This document shows positions 1 through 7,699 of a stretch of DNA of 33,045 nucleotides, in pieces; position 1 is the stretch's first letter; each line of letters starts with the position of its first letter. The position numbers and the translations under genes were made by a program. The stretch is from the NCBI GenBank assembly GCA_035650255.1, contig DASRIA010000059.1:1-33045 (forward strand), read 5' to 3'. This stretch comes from DASRIA01 sp035650255. GTDB lineage: Bacteria > Actinomycetota > Thermoleophilia > Solirubrobacterales > JBBDJG01. The notes under the pieces are model-generated. The model was given only the letters and a program-made list of their open reading frames with translations, did no database searches and was not told where the DNA came from.

Positions 1-138
1 GAGCTCGGCCTGCGCGCCACGCCACTTGCCGACGCGATCGAGCAGACCGTGCGCTGGTACCGGGCGCATGCGAACCCGACGTCCGCCGCCGACCACGGAG
101 GTACGCGGCATGTCGCGCCCGGGCTGGAGCTGAACTGA
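1..138 (+). CDS. C-terminal end of a sugar-epimerase/reductase-like protein (5' end outside window)
   Basis: An open frame enters the window and stops with TGA at 136-138, giving the last 45 residues of a protein. The stretch LGLRATPLADAIEQTVRWYR resembles the C-terminal helix of NAD-dependent epimerase/dehydratase and dihydroflavonol-reductase-like short-chain proteins, where an LG(W/L)xPxPLxxALxxTVxWY pattern is common just before the end. The catalytic and nucleotide-binding parts lie outside the window, so substrate and reaction cannot be given. The 128 bases after the stop hold a remnant of another gene before the dehydratase begins. The family call is inferred from this short tail only. 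Confidence 0.5.
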   Translation, partial: ELGLRATPLADAIEQTVRWYRAHANPTSAADHGGTRHVAPGLELN

Positions 139-178
139 CGGACAGCACGCTCCGCCGACGTTCTGCGCCTCGGCGAAG

Positions 179-262
179 GTGGAGGTGCCCGGGGTCGGTG
201 ACGAGGAGGTGCTCGTGCGCGTCCGCGCGGCAGGGACTGGACCCGGCGCGTGTAGCGTGCTG
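179..262 (+). pseudogene. Remnant of the N-terminus of a zinc-type (MDR) alcohol dehydrogenase / quinone oxidoreductase
   Basis: About 28 codons read VEVPGVGDEEVLVRVRAAGT followed by GPGA. This is the hallmark N-terminal segment of medium-chain dehydrogenases (VxxPxPGxxEVLVRVxAAGVNPxD). It then stops resembling that family and runs in frame into the dehydratase that starts at 266. No later MDR motifs (GHE, Rossmann GxGxxG) follow, so this is a decayed fragment and not an extension of the dehydratase. The in-frame ATG/GTG codons here should not be used as the start of the downstream gene. Confidence 0.55.
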
Positions 263-265
263 ACC

Positions 266-1228
266 ATGCCCGACCTGGTGGCGATCGAGGACATCCGCTC
301 GGCGGCCCGTGCGATCGCGGATCACGTAGAGCGGACGCCCACGCTCGCCAGTGCCGGGATGACGGCGTTGCTCGGCGTCCCGACGACGATCAAGCTCGAG
401 CTGCTCCAGCGGTCGGGGTCCTTCAAGCCGCGAGGCGTGGCGAACAAGCTTCTGGCCCTCAGCCAGGCTGAGCGCGACGCGGGCGTCGTCGCCGTGAGCG
501 GCGGCAACCACGGCATCGCGGTCGCAGAGGTGGCAGGTGGGATGGACGTCCGGGCGACGGTGGTGATGGCACGTTCGGCGCCGGCGCGATCGATGGAGCG
601 CATCCGCGCGGCCGGCGCCGATCTGCGGTTGACCGCGGACATGGCCAGTGCGTTCGTGCTGCTCCAGGCGCTCGTGGACGAGGGGATGACCCTGGTGCAC
701 CCGTTCGACGACCCGGTGGTGGTCGCCGGCCAGGGGACCGTCGGCCTCGAGCTCGCCGACGACGCGGCGCATCTCACCGACGTGGTCGTAAGCATCGGCG
801 GCGGCGCGCTGATCGCCGGCGTGGCCGTCGCACTCAAGGCGGTGTTGCCCGACGTCCGCGTCTGGGGCGTGGAGACCGAGGGCGCCGACGCGATGGCGCG
901 CGCGCTCGATGCCGGCGAACCGGTCGCGATCGCGCCGACCTCGATCGCGAGCACGCTCAGCGCCCCGCACGTCTCCCGGCTCACGCTCGAGCACGTCCGA
1001 CAGCTCGTCGAGGAGGTCTACGTGGTCTCGGATGCTGAGGCGATGCGCGGCGCGGTCGGCTTCGCGGAGGAGGCCAAGCTGTGGGTCGAACCGGCGACGG
1101 GCTGCCTCGTTCCCGCGGCCCGACAGGTGATCGAACGCGTGGACGACGACGTGTCGCTCGGATTCGTCGTCTGTGGCGGAAACGTCACCCACAGCGACGT
1201 GCGCGGGTGGGTCGACCGCTTGCTATGA
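266..1228 (+). CDS. PLP-dependent threonine/serine dehydratase-like protein
   Basis: 320 residues, fold-type II PLP enzyme of the threonine dehydratase / serine racemase group, which deaminates L-threonine or L-serine to 2-oxobutanoate or pyruvate in the cytoplasm. The Schiff-base lysine lies in SFKPRG (K54), the cofactor phosphate loop in SGGNHG (about 78-83), a second glycine loop in GGGALIAG (about 175), and the PLP-ring-binding region near CGGN close to the C-terminus. There is no C-terminal ACT domain, so it is the short, catabolic-type form. The start at 266 is chosen because family similarity begins there and a TAGCGT hexamer lies 7 nt upstream with no Shine-Dalgarno, suggesting a leaderless mRNA. 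Upstream in-frame codons belong to a dehydrogenase relic. It is convergent with the amidinohydrolase. Threonine versus serine preference cannot be read from sequence. Confidence 0.85.
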   Translation: MPDLVAIEDIRSAARAIADHVERTPTLASAGMTALLGVPTTIKLELLQRSGSFKPRGVANKLLALSQAERDAGVVAVSGGNHGIAVAEVAGGMDVRATVVMARSAPARSMERIRAAGADLRLTADMASAFVLLQALVDEGMTLVHPFDDPVVVAGQGTVGLELADDAAHLTDVVVSIGGGALIAGVAVALKAVLPDVRVWGVETEGADAMARALDAGEPVAIAPTSIASTLSAPHVSRLTLEHVRQLVEEVYVVSDAEAMRGAVGFAEEAKLWVEPATGCLVPAARQVIERVDDDVSLGFVVCGGNVTHSDVRGWVDRLL

Positions 1229-1284
1229 CGAGCGGGTCCGTCCGCGATCGGGGCGCTCCCTCCAGCGCGGATGCGAGCGAGTGC

Positions 1285-2160
1285 CTAGCCTGCGCGCAGC
1301 AGCGGCTGGGTGAGGCACGTGGGGCCTCCGTCGCCCTTGAGCGACAGCTCCGAGCCGTCGTAGACGTGCACCTCGATACCGCGGCGCTCCAGCTCGCGGC
1401 GCACGGCTGGAATGCCGTCGAGCATGACCACCACCCCCGGGCTCACGGCCAGGACGTTGCAACCCATCGCCCGATAGGAGTCCTGGTCGATCGCGATCCA
1501 GTCGGCGCCGCGATCGCGCAGGTGCTGCAGCAGCCGCACCGGGGCCAGAGGCTCGTAGACCACCAGCAGGCCGGCGTCGACGCCGGAGAGAACGGACTGG
1601 AGGTGAAGGACTGAACCCGGACCCTGATCGTGCGGCATGTCGTAGGTCTCGACCCGCACCCCCTCGGGGGCCATGAGCTCGGCCAGGGCGGTTGCCCCGG
1701 CGCTGTTCGTGCGGTAGCCGAGCCCGACGGCCACGGTGGTGTCGTCGAGCCAGAAGCGGTCGCCGGCGTCGGCGTACGCGGGCGCCTCGAGGCTGCCGAG
1801 CAGCGGGATCCCCAGCCGCTCGAGCTCGGCGGCCGCGGCCGCGGGCTCGCGCCCGCGGGCCGGCTTGGCCATCCGGAGCACGATCCCGCCGCGGCCGGTC
1901 AGGAGCATGGGGTCGTGCATGTAGACGGCGTCGACCTGCCCGTCGAGCGCAGCGGCGACCTCCACCTCCACCCCAAGGCCGCCGAGCAGCTCGCAGAAGC
2001 CCTCGTGCTGAAGGGCGAGCAGGGCGGGATCCGGCGTCCTCCAGGCGGCGCCGGCCCAGTCGCCGGTGGTCGCGGGCCGGCGCACGAGGACCCGCCGGAG
2101 CGGGGCTGTCATCGAGGTGACGCCGTAGGCGGCCTCAGCAGTGACGTGGGGCACGGTCAT
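1285..2160 (-). CDS. Dimethylargininase / arginine deiminase-superfamily amidinohydrolase
   Basis: 291 residues of the guanidine-modifying superfamily (DDAH, arginine deiminase, amidinotransferase). Such enzymes attack a guanidinium carbon through a Cys thiolate; DDAH yields citrulline plus a methylamine. The catalytic Cys is C282 in PTCLTQPLLR at the extreme C-terminus. The substrate-site stretch MHDPMLLT, the RTNS arginine/asparagine motif and HLQSVLSGVD with the candidate catalytic His are present. The start at 2160 (MTVPHVT) fits family length; the upstream 19 codons look non-conserved. It is likely cytoplasmic, with no signal peptide. It converges on the dehydratase with a 56-bp gap. Which guanidino compound it hydrolyses is not readable, and an amidinotransferase is a less likely alternative. 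Confidence 0.8.
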   Translation of the reverse strand: MTVPHVTAEAAYGVTSMTAPLRRVLVRRPATTGDWAGAAWRTPDPALLALQHEGFCELLGGLGVEVEVAAALDGQVDAVYMHDPMLLTGRGGIVLRMAKPARGREPAAAAAELERLGIPLLGSLEAPAYADAGDRFWLDDTTVAVGLGYRTNSAGATALAELMAPEGVRVETYDMPHDQGPGSVLHLQSVLSGVDAGLLVVYEPLAPVRLLQHLRDRGADWIAIDQDSYRAMGCNVLAVSPGVVVMLDGIPAVRRELERRGIEVHVYDGSELSLKGDGGPTCLTQPLLRAG

Positions 2161-2361
2161 GCCGCGGAGTCTGACGTACCGTCCCGTGCCCGGCACGTGC
2201 AGCGGCCCGCATCCCACAGGACCGCGGAGGCTCGGACCGCCTCTATTGGATCCCCCGAACGTGAAGGGTGACGTGACGCCGGCAGGTCTGGCGGGAGGCC
2301 ATCAGGGGACTTTCCCACGCGACACGCTCCAGACTTCGACGATGGGTCTCCAGGCGACCTG

Positions 2362-3009
2362 TCATGCGGGGCACACTCCCTTCGTGCGGTCGTAGATGGC
2401 CTGCGCGCCGATCGAGAGCGGCTTGACGAAGTCGCCCTCGCCCTCGTTGCCGAGCAACATCTCGCATCGGCCCTGCACCCAGAAGACGTGGCCGATGGGG
2501 TTGTCGTGCCTGTCCCGGCCGGTCCAGCCGCGCGCGCCGGGCACGCCGGGCACGGTGAAGCGCTTCGGTTTCGCCCCGGGGACCATGCTGTCGATCCCCT
2601 CGTTGCTCGTCTCGTAATCCAGCCAGGCGCGCGCGCCCTCGGCGGTCTTGAACAGAAGGACGGTGGTGACGCCGGCGTTGCCGTCGTCGGCGCTGAGCGG
2701 CTGGAACGTGATCGAGATGAACCCTGCGCGGCGCAGCCGCTCCACCTCGTCGGCAGAGTATCCGCCGACAAGCGACTGCACGCCGTGGTCCGTCCGGGGC
2801 TCTTCGACGGGTTCGAAGCCGGGCTCCTCGCCGGCCTGCATCAGGACCCGCTCGAGGTCGGCCTTCGCCGGCTGCGCTGCGGCGGTCGTCGCAGTGGTTT
2901 CGACGTCCTGGGCGGCGCTCGTCCCGCCCTCGTCCCCGTTGTCGTCGCCGCAGGCCGTGATGCCGATTAGAGAGACCATCAGCAGCGCCGCGAAGGCGGT
3001 CCTGACCAT
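2362..3009 (-). CDS. Secreted lipoprotein of unknown function
   Basis: 215 residues. The N-terminus MVRTAFAALLMVSLIGITAC is a lipoprotein signal peptide with lipobox ITAC, so Cys20 should be lipidated and the protein anchored outside the membrane. An acidic, Thr/Ala-rich linker (about 21-50) follows, then a globular domain with two cysteines (in GRCEM and GVCPA) that could form a disulfide. I recognise no family. The start at 3009 is preferred because the signal peptide begins there and a TACGTT hexamer sits 6 nt upstream without a Shine-Dalgarno (leaderless pattern). The longer frame up to 3156 has no signal-like N-terminus. It stands alone, divergent from the VOC gene at 3275. Confidence 0.75.
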   Translation of the reverse strand: MVRTAFAALLMVSLIGITACGDDNGDEGGTSAAQDVETTATTAAAQPAKADLERVLMQAGEEPGFEPVEEPRTDHGVQSLVGGYSADEVERLRRAGFISITFQPLSADDGNAGVTTVLLFKTAEGARAWLDYETSNEGIDSMVPGAKPKRFTVPGVPGARGWTGRDRHDNPIGHVFWVQGRCEMLLGNEGEGDFVKPLSIGAQAIYDRTKGVCPA

Positions 3010-3274
3010 CGCCTGAACGTATCCGCGCAGTCGCGTCGTGGTCAAGTGACCCACGACCGACGGCCGCCGTACTTCAGATCCGCGAGGCCGCGAGGCTGCG
3101 TACGTCGCACCCAGAGCACGCGAAACACCTCGTATCTGCAGGCACAACGCCTCCAAGGGGTCCCGCTAGGCGATGGTCAGCTAGATGAGTGCTTCCATGT
3201 CGAGAAGCTCTGACCGGCTCCGCTCACCAGGTGAACGGCCACGACACGCGGCCCAGACACCAGGAGATCACGAT

Positions 3275-3715
3275 ATGACGATTCAGCGGATGGACAACGT
3301 GCTCATCGTTGTCGAGGACCTCGAGGCCGCCAAGGCGTTCTTCGCCGAACTCGGTATGGAGCTGGTAGGCGAGACGACGAACGAGGGGCCTTGGGTGGAC
3401 CGCGTCGTCGGGCTCAACGACGTCCGTGCCGACATCGCCATGATGCGGACCCCGGACGGCCACGGCGGGATTGAGCTGTCGAAGTTCCACACCCCGCCGG
3501 CGGTCAGAGCCGAGCCGGACAGAGCGCCGGCGAACACGCTGGGCATACGCCGCATCATGTTCACCGTCGACGACGTCGAGGACGTCGTTGCCCGCCTGCG
3601 CAGCCACGGTGCCGAGCTCGTCGGCGAGATCGCGCAGTACGAGGACCTCTACCGGCTCTGCTTCCTGCGTGGCCCTGAGGGCATCATCATCGGACTGGCC
3701 GAGCAGCTCGGCTGA
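3275..3715 (+). CDS. VOC-superfamily protein (glyoxalase/bleomycin-resistance fold)
   Basis: 146 residues with the two paired beta-alpha-beta-beta-beta halves of the vicinal oxygen chelate fold. The first half begins MDNVLIVVEDLEAAKAFF and the second begins RRIMFTVDDVEDVVARL and ends GPEGIIIGLAEQLG. This is the glyoxalase/dioxygenase/antibiotic-binding fold, normally dimeric and often metal-binding. Candidate ligands are an N-terminal Asn/His-type position and the terminal GPEG(I/E) edge strand, but the usual metal glutamate is replaced in GIIIGLAE, so metal dependence is uncertain. A clear ribosome binding site (AGGAG, 9 nt upstream) fixes the ATG at 3275. No enzyme activity can be assigned. 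Confidence 0.85.
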   Translation: MTIQRMDNVLIVVEDLEAAKAFFAELGMELVGETTNEGPWVDRVVGLNDVRADIAMMRTPDGHGGIELSKFHTPPAVRAEPDRAPANTLGIRRIMFTVDDVEDVVARLRSHGAELVGEIAQYEDLYRLCFLRGPEGIIIGLAEQLG

Positions 3716-3799
3716 AACCTCGATCGGTGCGGATCGGGGATGTAGAAGCGAAGCGGCGGCGAGCGCGGCGATGCGGGTGCGGATCTTCGAGCGGGTCAT
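3716..3799 (-). pseudogene. Start of a truncated secreted protein (signal-peptide stub)
   Basis: On the minus strand a strong ribosome binding site (AGAGGAG, 6 nt spacer) precedes ATG at 3799 and a signal-like sequence MTRSKIRTRIAALAAASLL. The frame then continues antisense through the VOC gene, where it no longer looks like protein. The most economical reading is the 5' end of an exported-protein gene whose body has been lost or replaced. It could also be chance, since only about 20 codons are convincing. The remaining bases to 3963 show no other gene. Confidence 0.3.
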
Positions 3800-3963
3800 G
3801 GCTTGCTCCTCTGGAAGAGCGTCACTCCTCGAAGGTCGCCGAGCGCGGGCATCGGGCAACCGACCGCGCTCGCCTTCGCAGCGCCAGGGCGAGCGCGCTG
3901 GTCGTCGACGTCACCAGATACTCGGGCGTACCCCCGGCGCCAGCACCGTCGGTCGTCCCGCTG

Positions 3964-4725
3964 CTAGGCGATCTTGCGGCGGTAGGTGGCCATGGCGAAG
4001 CTGTAAGCGACGACGAGGACGCCACCCAACCAGGCGAGCGCGATCCAGATGTCGGTGCCAACCGGCTGCTGTGTGAGCAGGTCGCGGATCGCGTTGACGA
4101 TGGTCGTCACCGGCTGGCTCTCGGCGAAGGCGCGCACCGCGCCGGGCATGCTGTCGGTGGGCACGAATGCGGAGCTGATGAACGGCAGGAAGATGAGCGG
4201 GTAGGCGAACGCGCTCGCGCCGTCCGCGGACTTCGCGGTTAGGCCGGGGATCACGGCGATCCATGTCAACGCCAGGGTGAACAGGATCAGGATGCCGGCG
4301 ACCGCGAGCCATGCCAGCACTCCCGCGCCTGAGTTGAAGCCCATGAGGAGGGCGACGAGCACGACGACCGTGACAGAGATCAGATTGGCGACCAGCGAGG
4401 TGAGCACGTGCGCCCACAGCACGGACGAGCGTGCGATCGGCATGGACTGGAATCGCTCGAAGATGCCGCTCTTCATATCCAGGAAGAGCCGGAATGCGGT
4501 GTACGAGACGCCCGAAGCGATCGTGATGAGCAGGATGCCGGGCAGCAGGTAGTTCACGTACGAATCCGACCCTGTGTCGATCGCGCCGCCGAACACGTAG
4601 ACGAACAGCAGCAGGAAGGCGATCGGCATGATCGTGGTTGTGATGATGGTGTCCGGGCTGCGCGCGATATGGCGCAGCGATCGTCCCAGTAGGGCGCCGG
4701 TGTTGTCGAAGAAATGGCTCGTCAT
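3964..4725 (-). CDS. ABC-2 type exporter permease, DrrB family
   Basis: 253 residues with six predicted membrane segments (about 25-48, 60-80, 105-130, 138-160, 170-190 and 228-246), an organisation typical of ABC-2 permeases that pair with DrrA-type ATPases to export drugs or lipids. The motif IFERFQSMPIARSSVLWAHV after the second segment is the conserved cytoplasmic loop of daunorubicin-resistance-type permeases. A good ribosome binding site (AAGGA) precedes the ATG, 9 bp after the ATPase stop, so the two genes are one transcription unit and probably form a dimeric transporter in the cytoplasmic membrane. The substrate is unknown; the linked repressor suggests an inducible efflux role. Confidence 0.9.
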   Translation of the reverse strand: MTSHFFDNTGALLGRSLRHIARSPDTIITTTIMPIAFLLLFVYVFGGAIDTGSDSYVNYLLPGILLITIASGVSYTAFRLFLDMKSGIFERFQSMPIARSSVLWAHVLTSLVANLISVTVVVLVALLMGFNSGAGVLAWLAVAGILILFTLALTWIAVIPGLTAKSADGASAFAYPLIFLPFISSAFVPTDSMPGAVRAFAESQPVTTIVNAIRDLLTQQPVGTDIWIALAWLGGVLVVAYSFAMATYRRKIA

Positions 4726-4734
4726 TGTCGTTCC

Positions 4735-5544
4735 TTACTCGTCCCCGCCGACGCTGACCGTCTTGCCGGCGTCGCCGTTGTTGCCGTTTTCACCGACGAT
4801 GGCGAAGAAGACGTCTTCGAGGGTCGGCTGCTTCTCGACGTATTCGACCTTCGCGGGCGGGAGCAGCTGCTTGAGCTCGGTCAGCGTGCCGTTCACGATG
4901 ATCCGACCCTGGTGGAGGATCGCGACCCGGTCGGCGAGCTGCTCGGCCTCGTCCAGATACTGCGTCGTGAGCAGCACCGTGGTGCCGTGCTCGGATAGCT
5001 CCTTGATGGTCTGCCACACCTCGATGCGCCCATGGGGGTCGAGCCCGGTCGTCGGCTCGTCGAGGAAAATGACCGGCGGATTCCCGATGAGGCTCATCGC
5101 GATGTCGAGGCGGCGGCGCATGCCGCCCGAATACGTCGACACCTTCCGAGTGGCCGCATCGGTCAGCAAGAAACGATCGAGCAGGTCGTCCGCGATCGCG
5201 TCCGGGTCCTTGACCTGCCGCAGCCGGGAGACCAGCACGAGGTTCTCGCGCCCGCTGAGGATTTCGTCGACGGCCGCGAATTGTCCGGTGAGGCTGATCG
5301 ACTCCCGCACGTCCGCAGCGAGCGTGGCGACATCGAAGCCGTTGACCCTCGCAGTGCCCGCGTCGGCCTTGAGGAGCGTGGACAGGATCTTCACGATCGT
5401 GGTCTTGCCCGCCCCGTTCGAGCCGAGCAGGGCGAAGATGCTGCCCCGTGGCACGTCGAAGTCCACGCCGCGCAGCACCTCCAGCTCCTTATAGGACTTC
5501 TGTAGGCCCTGGACATGGATTGCCGGGGCTTGCTGGGTTGTCAT
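4735..5544 (-). CDS. ABC exporter ATP-binding protein, DrrA family
   Basis: 269 residues. Walker A is GSNGAGKTT (about 40-48), the Q-loop is in SLTGQFAAVDE, the signature is YSGGMRRRLD, Walker B is VIFLDEPTTGLDP, and the H-loop region is TTQYLDEAEQLADR. Here the usual switch histidine position reads TTQY, as in DrrA proteins. The C-terminal tail (PTLEDVFF) is the DrrA-type extension. It powers the neighbouring permease. The start at 5544 (MTTQQAP) is where family similarity begins, with GGGAG upstream. A longer in-frame start at 5676, four bases after the regulator's stop, would add 44 non-conserved residues and cannot be excluded because it would couple the gene to the regulator. Confidence 0.9.
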   Translation of the reverse strand: MTTQQAPAIHVQGLQKSYKELEVLRGVDFDVPRGSIFALLGSNGAGKTTIVKILSTLLKADAGTARVNGFDVATLAADVRESISLTGQFAAVDEILSGRENLVLVSRLRQVKDPDAIADDLLDRFLLTDAATRKVSTYSGGMRRRLDIAMSLIGNPPVIFLDEPTTGLDPHGRIEVWQTIKELSEHGTTVLLTTQYLDEAEQLADRVAILHQGRIIVNGTLTELKQLLPPAKVEYVEKQPTLEDVFFAIVGENGNNGDAGKTVSVGGDE

Positions 5545-5680
5545 CAGGCCGTCGCTCCCGGCGGATCCACTGACCCTCCGCGGGTAGTTCTGAAGCTGTC
5601 GCGTTGCGCCTTGTACTGCCGCCAGCGCCGCTTGTCGCCGATCAGTTTCTGAGAACGCTGCTGGCACGGTCGACATCGGT

Positions 5681-6175
5681 TCAGGCCTTTCCGGGGAGGT
5701 CGCCCGCTGCGCGCAGGGCGTCACGGTGTGCCTCCCACTCCACTTGCAGGGTGCGGGTCCGCTCGACCAGCCAGTGGGCGAACGCCTCCATCTCGATCAG
5801 GGTTGCCCTGCGCTCTGGCGGCGCCTCCTTGAGCACCTCGAGGCCCTCCCTGGCCAGATCCGCCAGCTCCTGGTACTCGGTGACGTCAAACCCACGTGAC
5901 TGTGCGGAGGAGAAGTCCACGCGGACACGGTCCATCCGCTCTCCCGCCGCGCGCGAGCGGCGGACCGCGTGAATGCGCTCCAACACGTCCAGCGCGCCGG
6001 TGACAGCGCTGCGGCTTGCCAGCAGCGCGTCGCTCAACTCCGCGATCGTCTGGTCCGGCGGGTCGCACACGAGCAGGTAGCCCAGCACGCGACCGGCCAT
6101 CGGCGGAAACGCGTAGCGGTGGGCGTAGTGGCGGCCCATGTGATCGGCGAAGGTGATCTCCTGATCTCGCGGCAT
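5681..6175 (-). CDS. MarR/GbsR-like winged-helix transcriptional regulator
   Basis: 164 residues. A winged helix-turn-helix occupies about residues 25-95, with the recognition part around QTIAELSDALLASRSAVTGALDVLERIHAVRR and a wing containing RSRAAGERMDRVRV. The C-terminal helices (about 100-160) are a likely dimer interface. GbsR-like members regulate adjacent transport genes in response to small ligands. It is the first gene of the unit regulator-ATPase-permease. A TATGTT hexamer ends 5 nt before the ATG and there is no Shine-Dalgarno, so translation is probably leaderless. A perfect 7-bp inverted repeat overlaps the -35 region, which fits autorepression. The ligand is unknown. Confidence 0.82.
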   Translation of the reverse strand: MPRDQEITFADHMGRHYAHRYAFPPMAGRVLGYLLVCDPPDQTIAELSDALLASRSAVTGALDVLERIHAVRRSRAAGERMDRVRVDFSSAQSRGFDVTEYQELADLAREGLEVLKEAPPERRATLIEMEAFAHWLVERTRTLQVEWEAHRDALRAAGDLPGKA

Positions 6176-6180
6176 ATGCC

Positions 6181-6223
6181 AAACATAGCAACAATCCCGC
6201 AGATAACGGACATTTGTGTTATC
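6181..6223 (-). promoter_or_regulatory. Promoter and probable operator of the regulator-exporter unit
   Basis: AGATAAC at 6200-6206 and GTTATCT at 6217-6223 form a perfect 7-bp inverted repeat separated by 10 bp. It is AT-rich in an otherwise GC-rich region. The centre-to-centre distance of the half-sites is 17 bp, fitting a dimeric winged-helix protein. On the minus strand a TATGTT -10 hexamer lies at 6186-6181, so the repeat covers the -35 region. It also lies about 90 bp upstream of the divergent GYD gene and could affect both promoters. Confidence 0.6.
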
Positions 6224-6312
6224 TCAGCCCTCCGCGACCGGTTCGGAGCCTCTCGGTGTCACGGTTCGGCTAGTTTGATGCGGCCGTTGCCAATCGGGCC
6301 GAAGGAGGAGAC

Positions 6313-6606
6313 GTGGCCACGTACGTGGTGCTGGTGAACTGGACCGACCAGGGCAGCGCCGGATTCAAGGGCACAACTGACCGTGTCGATCACGAGGCGG
6401 AAATCCGGAGGCGCGCGGGTGTCGATTTGAAGGAGATCTATTGGACCCAGGGTCCGTACGACCTGATCGCGATCCTGGAGGCGCCCGACGACGAGAGCAT
6501 CGCGGCCGCGATGCTCGGGGTCGCGGCGCACGGGAACTCCCGCACGACAACGCTGCGGGCCTTCGATCGCGACGAGTACGAGCGAATCGTGGCGAAGCTC
6601 GGTTAG
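6313..6606 (+). CDS. GYD-domain protein
   Basis: 97 residues. The sequence pattern (YVVLVNWTDQG, then a long acidic/basic helix, then KEIYWTQGPYDLIAILEAPDDESIAAAML) matches the GYD family, small ferredoxin-like-fold proteins related in shape to Lrp/AsnC ligand-binding domains. The name-giving GxYD motif appears as QGPYD (about 44-48). The start is GTG at 6313 with a near-perfect ribosome binding site (GGAGGAG, 6 nt spacer). The biochemical function of the family is not known to me. It is divergent from the efflux regulator and starts a run of small stress-type genes. Confidence 0.8.
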   Translation: MATYVVLVNWTDQGSAGFKGTTDRVDHEAEIRRRAGVDLKEIYWTQGPYDLIAILEAPDDESIAAAMLGVAAHGNSRTTTLRAFDRDEYERIVAKLG

Positions 6607-6803
6607 CGCATTGGTCCGGGGAGTGCGGAAGCGACGTCCCGTCGCACCGCGCTGGCTGCGCCGCTAGAGCTGCTCTCGGACGTCTGCCTCTCGCTCGATG
6701 CGCGCTCGAGCTGTACGTCGAGGTTGGCTTCGACGGAGTCGCGGCCGGCGCCGATCCTTCCGAGTGGCAGCAGCGTCGTCCGGCGCTGCTTTTCCGTCGC
6801 CAT
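6603..6803 (-). CDS. Small hypothetical protein, 66 residues
   Basis: The frame has a good ribosome binding site (GGAGG, 6-7 nt before ATG) and the same GCGACGATGGC start context as the next gene upstream on this strand. Its stop overlaps the end of the GYD gene by four bases tail to tail. The product is polar, Ser/Arg-rich and low in hydrophobic residues (MATEKQRRTTLLPLGRIG at the start), with no recognisable domain. It may be a real small gene or a decayed one; support is only the start context. Confidence 0.35.
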   Translation of the reverse strand: MATEKQRRTTLLPLGRIGAGRDSVEANLDVQLERASSERQTSESSSSGAASAVRRDVASALPGPMR

Positions 6804-6824
6804 CGTCGCCCTCCGAGCTGACCG

Positions 6825-7058
6825 CTAGCTCGACTTCTTGCCGCCCTTGCGGCCGGCGGCCTTCTTCTGCGCCGTGTTGCCGCCGCTGCCGCCACCGCTG
6901 CTCTTCTTGCTCTGGCTGCTCCCGCTGCTCTTGCCACCCCTGCTCGAGGCGCCCGGCGAGTTCGAGATCGCGGCCGCCCGCGACTTGCTCATGCCCTTCT
7001 TGCGCAGGCCCTCGTACTGCTTGTCGTCCTTGACGCTAGGTCCGTGATCCTTCGCCAT
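6825..7058 (-). CDS. Small basic Lys/Ser/Gly-rich protein (DUF7218-like)
   Basis: 77 residues. The N-terminal half (MAKDHGPSVKDDKQYEGLRK, then KGMSKSRAAAISNSP) is a pattern I recognise from small actinobacterial proteins grouped as DUF7218 or loosely called plasmid-stabilisation-like. The C-terminal half is a low-complexity Ser/Gly/Lys tail ending in AAGRKGGKKSS, which could bind nucleic acid. A strong ribosome binding site (GGAGG) precedes the ATG. It sits between the 66-residue ORF and the CBS gene on the same strand. Function is unknown; a DNA- or RNA-associated stress role is inference. Confidence 0.72.
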   Translation of the reverse strand: MAKDHGPSVKDDKQYEGLRKKGMSKSRAAAISNSPGASSRGGKSSGSSQSKKSSGGGSGGNTAQKKAAGRKGGKKSS

Positions 7059-7101
7059 CGTCGCTACCTCCGTTCATCCTTCACGCGGTGTCGAGTCGCG
7101 G

Positions 7102-7524
7102 CTACGGGGCGGCCGAGATTGCTTCGACCAGGTCGCCCACCTGCTCTTCGTCGATGTTGGTCGCCAGATCCGCCTGGCTCACGATGCCGACGAGGTCGTG
7201 GCCATCAATCACGGGCAGCCGACGCACCTTGTGGTCGGCCATCGTGCGGAGCGCCTCGTCGACGCCGTCGTCGGCCCCGATCGTGACCGGCTTCCCCTCC
7301 CCGAGCTCGCCCGCCCTCGTGTCCGCCGGGTCCTTGCCGGCGGCAAGCACTTTCACGACGATGTCGCGGTCGGTCAGCATGCCCTTAAGCCGGTCGTCCT
7401 CGCCGCAGATCGGCATCGATCCGACATCGAGGTCCGCGAGCTTCTTCGCGGCCTCGAGCACCGTTTCGTTCTCACCGACGCACTCCGCGCCGCCGGTCAT
7501 CACTTCTCGCGCGGTCTTGGCCAC
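7102..7524 (-). CDS. Tandem CBS-domain protein
   Basis: 140 residues made almost entirely of two CBS modules (about 8-62 and 73-130), each with the closing motif of the fold: MLTDRDIVVKV in the first and GIVSQADLATN in the second. Such stand-alone pairs bind adenine nucleotides (AMP, ATP, SAM or similar) in the cleft between modules and act as sensors; proteins of this length are common hypoxia- or stress-linked genes in actinobacteria. The start is GTG at 7524, with GGGAGGG upstream. It is the first gene of a minus-strand series that includes the basic protein downstream, 43 bp away. The partner protein is unknown. Confidence 0.9.
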   Translation of the reverse strand: MAKTAREVMTGGAECVGENETVLEAAKKLADLDVGSMPICGEDDRLKGMLTDRDIVVKVLAAGKDPADTRAGELGEGKPVTIGADDGVDEALRTMADHKVRRLPVIDGHDLVGIVSQADLATNIDEEQVGDLVEAISAAP

Positions 7525-7699
7525 CGTCCCTCCCTAAGTCAAAAAATGGACGTCTGCTGCCCGTGTCTGTTCCCGCTTCCAGGCACGGAAAACACCTACG
7601 CGCGACGGCTCTGTATCGACGCAGGTCCGCTCAGAACAACAGGCGATTTCGACCCGTCGTGGCGGGTACCGGAACGCGACCAACGACCGAGGAGGCGAG

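Noticed and set aside
5545..5676. Extended N-terminus of the ABC ATPase
   Set aside because: The 44 extra residues do not resemble the family and a start with upstream GGGAG exists at 5544; kept only as an alternative in the entry.
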